From the NCBI GenBank assembly GCA_022225965.2, contig JAKJXP020000054.1, positions 124,001-188,000 of the forward strand: a stretch of 64,000 nt of DNA. The letters are read 5' to 3'. The notes beneath the pieces were generated by a model, which was not told the DNA's origin, searched no databases, and saw only the letters and a program-made list of their open reading frames with translations. The position numbers and the translations under genes are program-made. This DNA comes from Diatrype stigma. Taxonomy: Eukaryota > Ascomycota > Sordariomycetes > Xylariales > Diatrypaceae. Below, piece after piece: positions 54,201-64,000 of this stretch; the stretch's first letter is position 1, and the number at the start of each line of letters is the position of its first letter.

Positions 54201-55380
54201 TGTCATCCCAGCGATCCCAGCGCCAGCACCATGACCTTGGTACGAAGAGCTTGCATCTGCTTCACCCTTGAAATAATTATCCCCAAATAGGTCGTCCCCG
54301 GTATCATCGACGAAAGAGCCTGGCATACGATCCTTAGATTTTGGCATCGTGTTAGAAAATATGTCAGAAAAATGACTGTCTGCTTCGGGCTTAGGCATCG
54401 GCGAATAAGACCCCGTATTCCCATATGAACTCAATGCGGCAGGTCGGAAGGCGGGCTGCGAATTCGTGTCATGACCGAAGCTAGAAGAAGGTCTGGCTTT
54501 GCTATGCCGCTCGGATCCTTGAGTTGGCCTATAAGGTGACACGTGGGGGCTGGACATGCGATCTGACGCAATACGTTTCGATGAAGGCCCTGGAACAGGA
54601 GAAGGGCTTTCACGCATCTCCGCCTGTAGTCGTTTCGCCAAGTCGGCATCATCGTCCATCTGCCGCTTGTTTCTGTGTATTCTCTCCTCCTCGGCATGCT
54701 GCTTCCGCACAAAGTCCTCGTTATCTTCGGTGAGGTCGATGACAGCCGGAGACGAAGAGTTCAATCTACTCCAACTCCAATCGTCTCTCGAAGGGGGCGT
54801 GTATGCACTTGATAGGGGACTAGGGGTAGGTCGGTGAACCTTGCTTGGCCTTGGCGGAGAGCGGTTGCCAACGTTCACGTCGAAAGTTCGCTTTTTCGAA
54901 CCCGACCCCCCAGCTGGATTGGTGCCCCACGAACCTATGTCGTTACTTGACATGTTGGAAGACTTGGTTCTTCCCAGATAAGGCGATGCACCTGAGCCTC
55001 GATTAGTAAACTGAAAATGGAAGTCGACTCGACGGCGAGCGGATGGGCATCGGCTTACCACTTTGGAAACTTGTAGATCCAGATCCTGTGTGATGTGAAG
55101 CTGAAGAGACGAAAGAAGACTTGGGTTAGATGGTATATTATAGAGTCAGGGGAGGGAAGGTGAGGTTTAACATACCTGCTGGACGATGCTTAGAGATATT
55201 ATTCAGTGCTTCACCTATCTGCTTAAGATTGTCATCAATTGCAGCCTTCGCAGCTGCCTTCTCTGTGGGTGTGCCGGGTCCAGAATCCACGGATTGGCTG
55301 AAGATTTGTTGTACCAACTGCTCATCGAGAAGTTGCTCCTGTGTCATGGAGGCAAAGTCATGTTCTTTAGGCGACGCCAT
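51251..55380 (-). CDS. ULS1: Uls1-like SNF2 translocase with RING finger (SUMO-targeted ubiquitin ligase type)
   Basis: Swi2/Snf2 DNA translocase with an embedded RING E3 domain. Yeast Uls1 binds SUMO-conjugated proteins and acts in genome maintenance. Five exons, 55380-55176, 55085-55059, 54997-53550, 53493-53014 and 52963-51251, give 1290 residues. The N-terminal 470 residues are Ser/Pro-rich and hold a SUMO-interacting motif, PAVIDLTEDNED. The helicase starts at LFPLYKHQRQALHWM, with Walker A GILADDMGLGKT, the IIVDEAQCIKN box and WCLTGTPMMNNVSEL. The C3HC4 RING CPICYDVVENPLFILPCGHETCPECF...CPQC follows, as in Rad5/Rad16/Uls1. A long acidic insert (about 110 residues) and a basic stretch precede the second lobe: KTIVFSQWTLLLDLL, VSLKAGNAGLNL, FWNPYIELQAIDRAHRIGQ. 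There is no HIRAN domain, which argues against Rad5. Exon 2 has only 27 nt. Confidence 0.92.
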
Positions 55381-57742
55381 GATGGCCCACCAACGAACAA
55401 AGCGAGCAGAGAGCAGGGCTAGGTAGGGTGGGAGGCTGCAGATGAAGCTGCTGATCAGGTAGGATAGGGGTTTTGAATAAGAAGGTGCGCTCGATCTTGC
55501 ATGCAGGGCTCCGTCTAGTGCTCCTTATATTCGTATACAGCTGCAAGGCAGTGCTGGTTGTCTGTGTACCTAATCTAGGTAGATGTGGCTGTCTTTGTGG
55601 GAAGGTGTGTAAGTTATTGTCGCATCGTCGCATGTCAAGAGAAAGACGGAGAAAGCAAGCACATCTCAGGCTAAGGTCACACTTTGCTTAGAAGATATAG
55701 AGAAATGTAACTAAGCAGAGGGTGGATGGACAAGGCTAGGCGGGCACGGCTGGGTAGGTAACCACCGTAGCCTTATGCAGGATTGTTCACTGGACGATTT
55801 GCTGGATGCGACCAGATAGAAGAAAGTGGCCTCGGGACAAGTATGCAATGCTCCCGCCAGACTTAGGAAGAATAGGAAGAAAGGGCCAATAAGCACGACC
55901 TGGATATACTAGTTGAGGCTTGGTGTTTTCGGCGTCCGGGGGGGAGGAACAAAGGATGAAAACGGGGAATGAAGACAGTGGAAAAGAGAGACGGGATTGG
56001 AATTGAAAGAGCTTCCCATGCCAAAGAAATAGATCAATCAGCCTCAGGGTCTCCGGGGAAGAAGTCGGGCGCGATCAGGCTTCGTCAGGATCAATGGGGA
56101 TGATGGAAGTGAGTGGACTGGATGACTGCCTACAGTTGTACAGTTGTGCGGCTGTACAATTGTAGCCTGCCTGAAGTTACCTCACATTTGCGCATTCAAG
56201 GCATGTAGTTGTAGGTCTGTGCTATGCGAAGTGCGTGATGTGGGTGATGTGGGTGATGTGCGTCAAGTAGGTACGTCGACAGCTGGAGGTATGTACAATA
56301 GGTATGTATGTAGGTACGAAGTAGGTAGGCATGGGCATGGCCCCGGGCCCCGGGGGGATCCATCGATGTATGTAGGCATGCAAGCACTTTAAATGTTTAA
56401 ATGTACCGACCAGGTCCGCTGCACTCCCAAGTTACATGGAGAAGTTACATGTACCTAAAGTTTTAGATGCGCGTATGTAACTGACTAAGTCCAAGTCTTA
56501 ATTGTGGCCCATCTTACTAGGGCCGCTGTCATCGTTACATTGAATGCAAATTTGGAATGCTCAGGCTGCCAGGGCACAAGGCACAGAGTCAGCTTTCTCC
56601 GTCTTAAAAATTTGAACGTTCGGTGGCAAGGGACGTGAGGCTGTGGACAATGAATGAATGGAGTGTTCACGGGTTGTAACCTGTCACCTATAGGGAATGT
56701 TGTTGAGTCCAGGGGTCCGGGACTGCAAGGTCATAGGAGACTAAGGACGTTGCTGCCATGTGGCTTACCTGTTTCTGGATTTATGCGGTGCATACCTCAT
56801 ACCTAGCTAGGTACATGTAGGTATCAAGCGCATCAAGTGTCTTCCCCCCGGAGCAGCCATGTCAACCTTGAAGTTGGATGAAATAGTTATCACAACTAGA
56901 CAATTGGAAACCGCGTCGACTTTCAAACCGCGTCGTCACTTTCATCAATTAAAGTGTCCCTCCACTTGCCCCGGTTTTCTATCACCCCCACATCGGGCTG
57001 TGTATGTAGGTATGTATTTCGTAGTACGATGGTAGCAGGAATACTTCATACATACATACATACATACCCACCTAAGTACCCTGAGTTCCTGGGTTCGTAA
57101 AACCGACTGCCAGAGGGAGACTGCCAACGGCCTGGCTACGAGCTTCCTCAGCCTGTATGGCACAGAGTATTTGATGGCACATGGCTTGCGACGTCATTGC
57201 TAAAAATGGAACTACAGCCAACGGGGACCGAGATCCGACTTGCATATGTCGGGACCTCGGGATGCACCCTTGGCACTCTATTGATACTGGGCACTGCAGA
57301 ATGGCCCATGGGGGCCAGGGCGGAGAAACGTATGTGGAATGTCCATGGAAGGAATGAACACACATTGAAGAACACTACCTATATTTACCTACATAGGTAC
57401 TTGGTGGGTAGGTATTTGATAACGACTTTGATAAGTGATCCCTGGAATGTGGCTTGAAGCTCATTAATTGAATATTACGTAGTTGGCACGTCAATTCTAT
57501 GGGACATGCATACCCAATCAGTTACCCCAGATTGTGAAATTATAGCAGATAAGTTCGTGATTACCCCTTCCTCTCTGCCACTCTGCCGCTGTAGACATCA
57601 AAAAACCTTGAAACAACCTACTAGGTACCTAGGTACCTACCTACCTATAATATTCCAATCAAACGGGAATCGAGAAGTTTGATCTCCTTAACTGATTCGA
57701 AACCTCTATTCTTAAGATAGTCTGGCAAAAGCAAAGGGCACT
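55381..57742. promoter_or_regulatory. Long divergent region between ULS1-like and Nudix genes
   Basis: A 2.36-kb gap between divergent starts. Short frames here overlap on both strands and match nothing known. Repeats: GTGATGTGG units at about 56229-56262, GTATGTAG-type words at 56288-56330, a (CATA)n run at 57046-57067, and a CTAGGTACCTAGGTACCTAC cluster at about 57621-57650 close to the Nudix start. Promoter function for both genes is inferred. Confidence 0.5.
57046..57067. repeat. (CATA)n microsatellite
   Basis: About five tetranucleotide units in non-coding DNA. Confidence 0.85.
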
Positions 57743-58742
57743 ATGTCAGGCACAAAGGCAAAGGTCCTATCAACCGGTCCTCTCGTACGTATATTATGAA
57801 CCCCTACGCCGATCAACCAACGGACGTCACACTCACCTCACGCGATGGTAACTAACTTTGCACTTGCACCAGTCAAACGAGGAGGCGGCATGGACAAAAC
57901 TCGTGAAGTAAGGAGCTGCTGCTGCTGCTGCTACTACTACTTGGGGACGCCCCACCCCCGTTGCCCCATCATGCAACCAAATACCTGGCCGATGACGATA
58001 ATGAATCACGCCGATGGACTGGCTGGCTGACTTGCCCCTCCAAAAAAGGATCGAGTACAGCGACCCGAACGGCAAGGCGCGGCTGTGGGAGTCGGCCGAG
58101 CGGCGCACCCGGCCCAAGGGCGGCGACATCGACGGGGTCGGCATCCTGGCCGTGGTCGAGAAACCCGCAGGGCAAGGGGGGCCCGAGATCGTCCTGCAGA
58201 AGCAGTACCGCCCGCCCATAGACAAGGTGTGCATCGAGGTGCCGGCCGGCCTGGTCGACGAGGGCGAGACGGCCGAGGCGGCCGCCCTGCGCGAGCTGAA
58301 GGAGGAGACGGGCTACGTGGGCCGCATCGCCGAGACCTCGCCCATGATGTTCAACGGTGCGTGACTTTTGCTTTTGCTTTCTTGGAATTCCTTTTTATGT
58401 ACCCCAAATCTTGGCTTTGCGTTTTATGTATATATATACCTATGCTAGTGACTTACCCAGGTACTCACTTACTTACTTTTAACTTTACGCTACGATTTAC
58501 CAGATCCCGGATTCTGCAACACCAATCTGCGCATGGTGCACGTCACGATCGACATGAGCCTGCCGGAGAACCAGGAGCTGAGGCCCGAGCTGGAGGAGAA
58601 CGAGTTCATAGAGGTGTTCCTCGTTCCGCTCGCCAAGCTCTGGGAAGAGTGCAAGAGGCTGGAGGCGGAGGGCTACGCGATCGATGCCCGGGTCGGCACT
58701 CTGGCCGAGGGGATCGAAGTGGCCAAGCAGTTCAAACTATGA
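57743..58742 (+). CDS. YSA1: Nudix ADP-ribose pyrophosphatase (Ysa1/NUDT5-like)
   Basis: Nudix hydrolase expected to cleave ADP-ribose and related sugar nucleotides to AMP plus ribose 5-phosphate, limiting toxic free ADP-ribose. Four exons, 57743-57784, 57873-57907, 58049-58356 and 58504-58742, with introns of 88, 141 and 147 nt, encode 207 residues, the family size. Marks: TGPL near the start, WTKLVKIEYSDPNG across the second junction, WESAERRTRP, GVGILAVVEKP, and QYRPPIDKVCIEVPAGLVDEGE. The Nudix box is complete: Gly of AGLVDEGE through AALRELKEETGYVG. The tail DPGFCNTNLRMVHVTID, then ENEFIEVFLVPL, matches Ysa1. Exon 2 has only 35 nt, and the second intron includes a CTG/CTA triplet run. 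The third-exon acceptor (AAAAAAG) is unusual but restores the conserved frame. Confidence 0.94.
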
Positions 58743-59089
58743 AATTCTTCCGACCTTTGTAAGCAATGAAAACGTTCTGGCGCTAGCTTTCTCTATTTGA
58801 TAAGGCTGGTTTCTTGCATTTCCATTTTCTTGTTGCCCTTTCTTATGTATGTATCATATTATGATACGACAGTATTCGTCGCAATACAAACGGTTTGATT
58901 TCCGATTAGATAAGACGCGAAGTTGTTTGCACGAGGAAGAAATCTTGGCTGCCTTAGGCACCAATGTCCTGCTCCCCCCGCAAGCTATAAACCGTTTGCA
59001 ACCCTTCTCATCTGAAGGAACAGTCCTCAAACCTTCGACTTTAATCAATTCCGTGACCTAGGGGAACCTGGGTAGGTTTTGAGCTCAGT
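58743..59089. other. Short intergenic region
   Basis: A 347-bp gap between the Nudix gene and the BTB gene, both on the + strand. No supported feature. Confidence 0.5.
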
Positions 59090-59954
59090 ATGGCATCTTC
59101 TATTCCATACAACATGTAAGCATCCAATATTGCTGCGTAGGAAGCATAATATCGTTTGTCTAATCATTTACATTAGGATCGCAGCCTCGAGGCCATTCCG
59201 CATTCTAGTCGGTCCCGACAAAAAGTCCTTCACGGTGCATTCTGAGCTCCTTGCCCAGATGTCCAAGCCCCTGTACACATTGGTCAATGGGGAGATGGAA
59301 GAAGCTAGTGAGGGTGTTGCCGAATGGCCTGAGGTCGACGAGGAGACATTCGCTCGGTTCTGGGAGTTCGCCTATACGAGAGACTATACCGTGGCAGCAC
59401 CGGGGTTTGTTCCTGACTCGGAAATGTTAAGGCTTAACAAACTTCCATATAACCCACTTCCAGACCCAATAGGAGCATCGGGTGTCGGACGACAGGCCAA
59501 GAAACCAAAGGAATCGGAATTGAAAGACGTATTTGAACAATTCGAAGATTTGCACTACAAAATGCCGTCGGCAGACGTGCCGCTCAAGGAGGTGTACCCC
59601 AAAACCAGCTTCGACCATTCCCAGTTTTTCCTCTCCCACGCGCGCATCTATGTGCTAGCGGACTACTACGACATTGAGGCGCTCATGGTGCTTAGCCTGA
59701 AGAAGTTGCATAAAGCGTTGCGTTCCTTCGAGCTGAGCCAAAATAGGATCGACGATGTCACAGTGGTGTTAGACTACTGCTTTGCAAATACGGTTGATAA
59801 AGGGGGAAGTCAGGACAGGCTCAGGCATCTGCTCACTCTCTACGCAGCGTGCAATATTGAGACCTTGTGGCCGAGCTCCAGCTTTCAGGATCTGTTGGAG
59901 CGATCGGGTGAGCTATCGAAAGACATCATCGGGTTCACGCTTCAGCGACTGTGA
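59090..59954 (+). CDS. BTB/POZ-domain protein
   Basis: Two exons, 59090-59115 and 59177-59954, with a 61-nt intron (GTAAGC...ATTAG), encode 267 residues. The BTB fold occupies about residues 10-105: FRILVGPDKKSFTVHSELLAQMSKPLYTLVNG, then WPEVDEETFARFWEFAYTRDY, the standard strand-helix-strand order. A linker (about 110-160) is Lys/Pro-rich. The rest, HARIYVLADYYDIEALMVLSLKKLHKAL, is the helical region that follows the BTB in fungal proteins of this type. Members are common in filamentous ascomycetes. Some may act as Cullin-3 substrate adaptors, but no role is assigned here. The start is chosen because the short first exon restores an ATG; the conserved domain begins just after the splice. Confidence 0.88.
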
Positions 59955-60241
59955 TAGGGGATATGCCATGCCACATATACATGGTGGTGGATTACGGCTT
60001 GAACACAAGGAGTAAACATACATTGGGAAAGAGCCTTACTATACGTAGTAGTTGGCTGGAATTCAGTACGATGATGCCCTCTGTCAATAAGAAGTTCATC
60101 CTGAAGGCAAGCTAGTACTCGAGCTCTTGTAGTCACTCACGAGTCACGCACGACTCATTACATACCTAGGTAGTAGTGGAGCTCGCTCCGTAGTCGATTA
60201 TCAAGACACCAGCCACGACGAGGGCAAAAAGAAAGGACGTT

Positions 60242-60357
60242 TGACGAGAGTGGGACTCGAACCCACGCGGATTGCTCCATGTGGAAGATAATATAAGAAT
60301 ATTTCATACTGCTCAGATCTCCTGAACCACACGCCATAACCACTCGGCCATCTCGCC
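60242..60357 (-). tRNA. tRNA-Leu(CAG) with a 35-nt intron
   Basis: Read on the minus strand, GGCGAGA pairs with TCTCGTC as the 7-bp acceptor stem (one G-T pair). The D arm contains the box A sequence TGGCCGAGTGG. The anticodon stem is TGTGG/CCACA with loop TTCAGG-T, giving anticodon CAG at 60324-60322. The intron, 60320-60286, sits one base 3' of the anticodon, the standard position. A variable arm with a GGA/TCC stem marks a class II tRNA. The T arm is GTGGG-TTCGAGT-CCCAC (box B). The discriminator is A, as expected for leucine. Confidence 0.95.
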
Positions 60358-61123
60358 AGCTAGTGAAGGATCGTCAATCTTCATTAGGGTTGTGTGTTGA
60401 ATTTGAGAGCTAACGGAGGTGTTGAATCGATGTGCGGCTCCACCGACTTAGCAAATTTTCATACCGCAGCATGTCCGAAGTAGGGAGGCAGTTAGATAAC
60501 GTAATATTGTCTTTCACGATCCCCGCTCGGGGAAATTAAAATCAACTTGTAAATAGGATGCTGTGCTGGGGAGGGGACCAATTTTGAGTTGGCTCAAGTC
60601 CATATGGCTTTGGCGGGTTCCTCTGTCTGGTTATCATTTACTACGAGAGACCGATAAAGGCCCTTGATATCCATGGACGCGATGAAACTATCAGAATACC
60701 TATCATGTATCATAGGAGACATAGCAAGGACACCGCAATCAATATTGGGTTGGCCTAATAACTATATTGGCCTAATCGTGCCATGTTATCATCCGTCGTC
60801 TGATAAACCCGGACCGACGTAACCACACTCATAAGCATCGCTGCTTCCTAACGCCATGCTATCTGCTTTCTGCGAGGCTGTGTTCCCCTTTTCCATTCAT
60901 TACCCAGAGTACCTATGCTCTGAAGTAAACAATACCCTGGGACTGCAAAGCCCCATAAAATGGGCGCGCCGCAGTGAGAGGAGACGCCGTTGCTCCAATC
61001 GCGGCTTGCAGACCTTCATCGAGGCCTGATGCACCTATGGAGGGTCTCTGGAGTGTGAGTGTATATATGCACCTTAGTGATACCAATGGGAGACAGAGTC
61101 TGACTGTAGGATTTCCTGCTACT
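60358..61123. other. Intergenic region between tRNA-Leu and CSN2
   Basis: A 766-bp gap with no supported gene. The right side is the 3' flank of CSN2, read leftwards. Confidence 0.5.
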
Positions 61124-62742
61124 TCAGCTCAGTGTATTCCAAAAGGACTTAGGCACCCGCTTCGCCTTGCCGGTACCCATGCCTCTCCGGCTGTCGGGCA
61201 TGAACAGGGAGGTGAGATTTGGATCGTCGGCGTGGCCGCCGCCGCCGCTGTGACCGTGGAAGTCGGTGACGCGGAAGCCCTCTCCATCCTTGAACAGGGT
61301 GGAGTACAAGTCCTCGAGAGCGGCGGCCCAGGCGCCGACGGCCTGGAGGCGGTCGGCGTCGCCGGCCGACTCGATCTCAAGGGTGCCGGCCTGCTGGTCG
61401 ATGCGGCCGCGGATCTTGCCGTCGACGATGAGGAAGCCCAGGATGTCCTGGACCTCGGCCTCAGAGATGCTGAGCTGGCGCGCGATCCACGACAGCTTCA
61501 TTCGCGTGTACGGTGCGATCTGCTTAACGACCGCCTTGGTCCGCATGTTCCGTGTCACCTCGTCGATGTTCTCCGCAATGAACGGGTCCGCGAGGATGTC
61601 CTGGTTCTTCTTGAGCACGCTGGCGTACCGCTCCATATCGTCGCGCTGGAAGGCCTCGACCAGCTCCGTCATGGCGGCTATGCGGGGATCGTTGCGGTAG
61701 GGCTTCGTCTCTTGCGAGTCGAAAGGGTTGATGTCCGACTTCATGAGCATGGTGGTAAGAAGCAGATACTTGAGAACTTGGATTCGCTGCAATGAACCGG
61801 CCTCGTCGTAGTTGCGGAACGACTCGAAGAAGTCGCTCTGAGCATCCTTCCAGTTCTCTTCGCTCATGTGCATCTTCCCACCACACTCGCGGATGATACC
61901 CATGATTTTGGGATGAGGTACCGCTGAGCGCACCTTGAGGGCTTTCTGGTACAAGACCTTCAGTTGTTTATTGTTGCGTGTCTCGGCATACATCTGGATT
62001 TCCAGAGCGTAAATCTCCAGTGAATATGTGCCCTTGCTCGGATCGTCGCTGCCGTCTTCCCGCTGGCAGGCCTTCTGCAGCTCCCGTAGCTTTTTAGTCA
62101 CCCCGGGATAATCCTTACGGTCTAGCAACAGCTTAGCAAGTTTGATATTTGTCTTGAGCCACAGCCGCTCGTTGTTCGTGTTATGGAAGCAGCTCAATGT
62201 AAGAGAGTAGAACCGTTCCATGCACTTCTGCGCCTCCTCGCTCCCGGCTTCCTTCTCGATGTAGTCTAGCATATTGTTGATAGACTTTTCTGAGTAGTTC
62301 CGAGTCACGGCGGATTTGACATAGGTAAGAAGTTCGGTGAAGTGCTCGACTGCCTAGATTGGGGTTTGGTCAGCAACCGTCGTGTGAATAAACCTATCTA
62401 GAGCGTTGGGAACCAACCTTGTCATATCTTTCCAAACGGAACTCTAGCTTGATGGCCTGCTTCAGACCCTTGAACCCCCAATCGCCCTTCTCCGATTCCA
62501 GCGGGGGGATCCCCAGAAACTCTTCAATCGCATCTTCGGGATCTGACGACTTCATCTGTTTGGCATTGTAGTATTTGTTTTCGATATCGACATCGCCAGA
62601 ATCTTCGTCGTCATCGTCCTCGTACTCGAAGTCGTATCTGTTCAGAGGCGAGATTAGTTTGTATGGACAATTTGTCGGGTTATAGACAGTGGTAAGCCTA
62701 CTGCTCCTCATCCGACTCTTGCATGAAATCATCGTCAGACAT
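61124..62742 (-). CDS. CSN2: COP9 signalosome subunit 2
   Basis: PCI-domain subunit of the COP9 signalosome, which removes Nedd8 from cullins; CSN2 makes the main cullin/Rbx1 contact. In filamentous fungi the complex controls development and light responses. Three exons, 62742-62702, 62637-62418 and 62353-61124, encode 496 residues, the expected length. It opens MSDDDFMQESDEEQYDFEYEDDDDEDSGD, the acidic N-terminus typical of CSN2, followed by IENKYYNAKQMKSSDPEDAI. Helical repeats include ERFYSLTLSCFHNTNNERLWLKTNIKLA and KIMGIIRECGGKMHM. The PCI/winged-helix part is QIAPYTRMKLSWIARQLSISEAEVQDILGFLIVDGKIRGRID. The tail is Gly/His-rich. Introns are 64 nt each, with GTAGGC and GTTGGT donors; the second is unusual but joins the conserved frame. 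Confidence 0.95.
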
Positions 62743-63662
62743 GTTGGCGGTCGGTCAGGTGGGGTAATGGGTAGGTAGTATTAGATGACGGAGAGTCTCT
62801 AAGTTGCCAGACTACTGATCAGATCTATATAGTAGCCTGCAGTACCTCTAGGTAGGAGAACTGAAATGTCTGAAGTACTAAGAGCCACACGAGAACCCGA
62901 CAAATACTGTGTAACAAGGTGAACTGATGTTATGGAGTTAACGGGTACCTGTTGGTGTTGATAGTGGGGAGCTAGGCAGGCAAGCTGGCAAGGTAAGGCT
63001 GAGTTGGTGATGGCTGTGATGATGATGCGGGATTCTTTGGGTGGAGGTGGAGCGGGCGCGTGGGAGTTAAGTCTAGGTACGTAGGTACTTGCCTAGGCTG
63101 CCCAGTTAGTTCGTGGGCGAGTGGACTGTGGCAAGCAGGGGCAAGGGCCACTAGTACATTCTAGGTACCTCATCGCTAGCAGGCAACCCTGCAACCCCAC
63201 CAGTAGGTACATACATACCGACTTAACCTAATACGCGCACTTAACATGCACCGCCAAGACTGCACTAGAAATGCCTAGTGCTGGGATAATGCGGGGCTGG
63301 TAACAAGGTTCTGCTTTTCCAACGGGGGCATCCAGTCTGAAGTGTGGCTCGGCCATTGTGGCAAACAAAACAGTTGGAACCTTCCAACCTTGTCTAGAGA
63401 CTCTGGCCACCTTCCATCATCAACATTCGCTCTTCCATCATCCAACTTCCCACGACATCATATTTTTGAGTGAACCTAGCTTTCACTCATCCATCCCATA
63501 TTCCACCCACTCGAGTCCCCTATTAGCGATAGAAGAATCCGACTATTTCCAATCTACCGGTCGCCACAACACTCAACGGTCACCAGGTTTGACAGGCGAC
63601 GCTGCCAGCGACCTCATCTATCAAATCTCTTCTCATCAGCGTAGCCTTCGAATACCGCCAAG
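62743..63662. promoter_or_regulatory. Divergent region between CSN2 and CWC25
   Basis: A 920-bp gap between divergent starts with several CCTAGG/CTAGGTAC words (about 62848, 63073-63100, 63161-63168). No gene is supported; it should hold both promoters. Confidence 0.5.
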
Positions 63663-64000
63663 ATGAGTTTGCTACTCAAGAAGTCATGGCATCCAGCCTT
63701 GGTAAGTGAGAATGCGACCCGGCTGATACAACTAGCAACGCCTGCTAACTCATTGTAGATGAAAAACCAAGCTCGTGTCTACGATGCTGAACAATCCGAG
63801 ATCGCCGAACGAAAAAAAACCGCCGCGCGTCTCCAAGAAATCAAGGAGGAGCGCGCAAAAGAAGCGCTGCAGGCCGACCTGGAGAAGGCCGGAGGAAAGC
63901 CCCGACTAAATCGAGTGGATTGGATGTACGAGGGCCCTAGTAATGGACAGAACGGCACAAGCGAAGAGCTTGAAGGCTTTCTACTAGGCAAGAGGCGCAT
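63663..64000 (+). CDS. CWC25: Pre-mRNA-splicing factor Cwc25, 5' part (cut by the window edge)
   Basis: Step-one spliceosome factor that joins after Prp2 remodelling and promotes branching. Exon 1 is 63663-63701; a 57-nt intron (GTAAGT...TTGTAG) ends at 63758; exon 2 runs past the right edge. About 93 residues are visible: MSLLLKKSWHPAL, then MKNQARVYDAEQSEIAERKK, a Glu/Lys coiled stretch, and the conserved RVDWMYEGPSNG...SEELEGFLLGKRR. That order (LKKSWHP, KNQ-V, WMY, ELE-LLGK) is diagnostic for Cwc25. The family's usual Gly-rich MGGGDLN start is replaced here by MSLL. Confidence 0.92.

Noticed and set aside
1..64000. CRISPR array, rRNA, operon-like ribosome binding sites
   Set aside because: None seen; the sequence is eukaryotic with spliceosomal introns, so bacterial features are not expected.

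Overview
The window is nuclear DNA of a filamentous ascomycete (Pezizomycotina; gene families, short introns and base composition fit a sordariomycete, but the species cannot be named). The evidence is: many 49-170 nt GT-AG introns, several with TACTAAC/GCTAAC-like branch sites; fungal-type orthologues (Mec1/UvsB, Cox16, Ncb2, Med17, Uls1, Csn2, Cwc25, a HET-domain protein); an intron-containing tRNA-Leu; and an AT-rich transposon relic carrying the signature of repeat-induced point mutation (RIP). Intergenic DNA often carries the palindrome TACCTAGGTA and its fragments.

Layout. 1-1.7 kb: no gene seen. 1.7-9.8 kb (-): a 12-exon ATR/Mec1 checkpoint kinase, head to head with COX16 (10.4 kb, +). 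10.9-15.1 kb: gene-poor. 15.1 kb (+): an unrecognised 240-aa protein. 17.4-19.0 kb (-): a Tda3-like FAD oxidoreductase. 19.6 kb (+): an Irc24-like short-chain dehydrogenase. 22.5 kb (+): the NC2-beta transcription repressor. 24.6-25.9 kb (-): an HSDL2-like dehydrogenase. 26.3-31.6 kb: a redox patch with an Old Yellow Enzyme homologue, a broken cytochrome P450 and a flavin-reductase-like protein. 32-33.3 kb: a BTB-like protein. 34-36.3 kb: a HET-domain protein, followed after 57 bp by a complete 368-bp MITE. 36.9-41.1 kb: a GH32-like glycosidase and a sugar transporter in divergent orientation. 42.8 kb: a secreted L-amino-acid-oxidase-like enzyme. 45.9 kb: Mediator subunit 17. 48.9-50.3 kb: a RIP-degraded Tc1/mariner-type element with terminal inverted repeats. 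51.3-55.4 kb (-): the Uls1-like SNF2/RING translocase. 57.7 kb: a Nudix ADP-ribose pyrophosphatase. 59.1 kb: a BTB protein. 60.2 kb: tRNA-Leu(CAG). 61.1-62.7 kb (-): COP9 signalosome subunit 2. 63.7 kb to the edge: the start of CWC25.

Most of the window is housekeeping: checkpoint signalling, respiratory-chain assembly, transcription, splicing, protein turnover. The accessory islands are 26-41 kb and 49-50 kb. The one pair that looks functionally linked is the GH32-like hydrolase with the MFS sugar porter. They share a 754-bp promoter containing an inverted repeat and CreA-like sites, which suggests sugar import followed by intracellular hydrolysis. I see no CRISPR array, rRNA, or convincing wholly new system. 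The best candidates for novelty are the GH32 variant with its transporter, the MITE beside the HET gene, and the unrecognised 240-aa protein.
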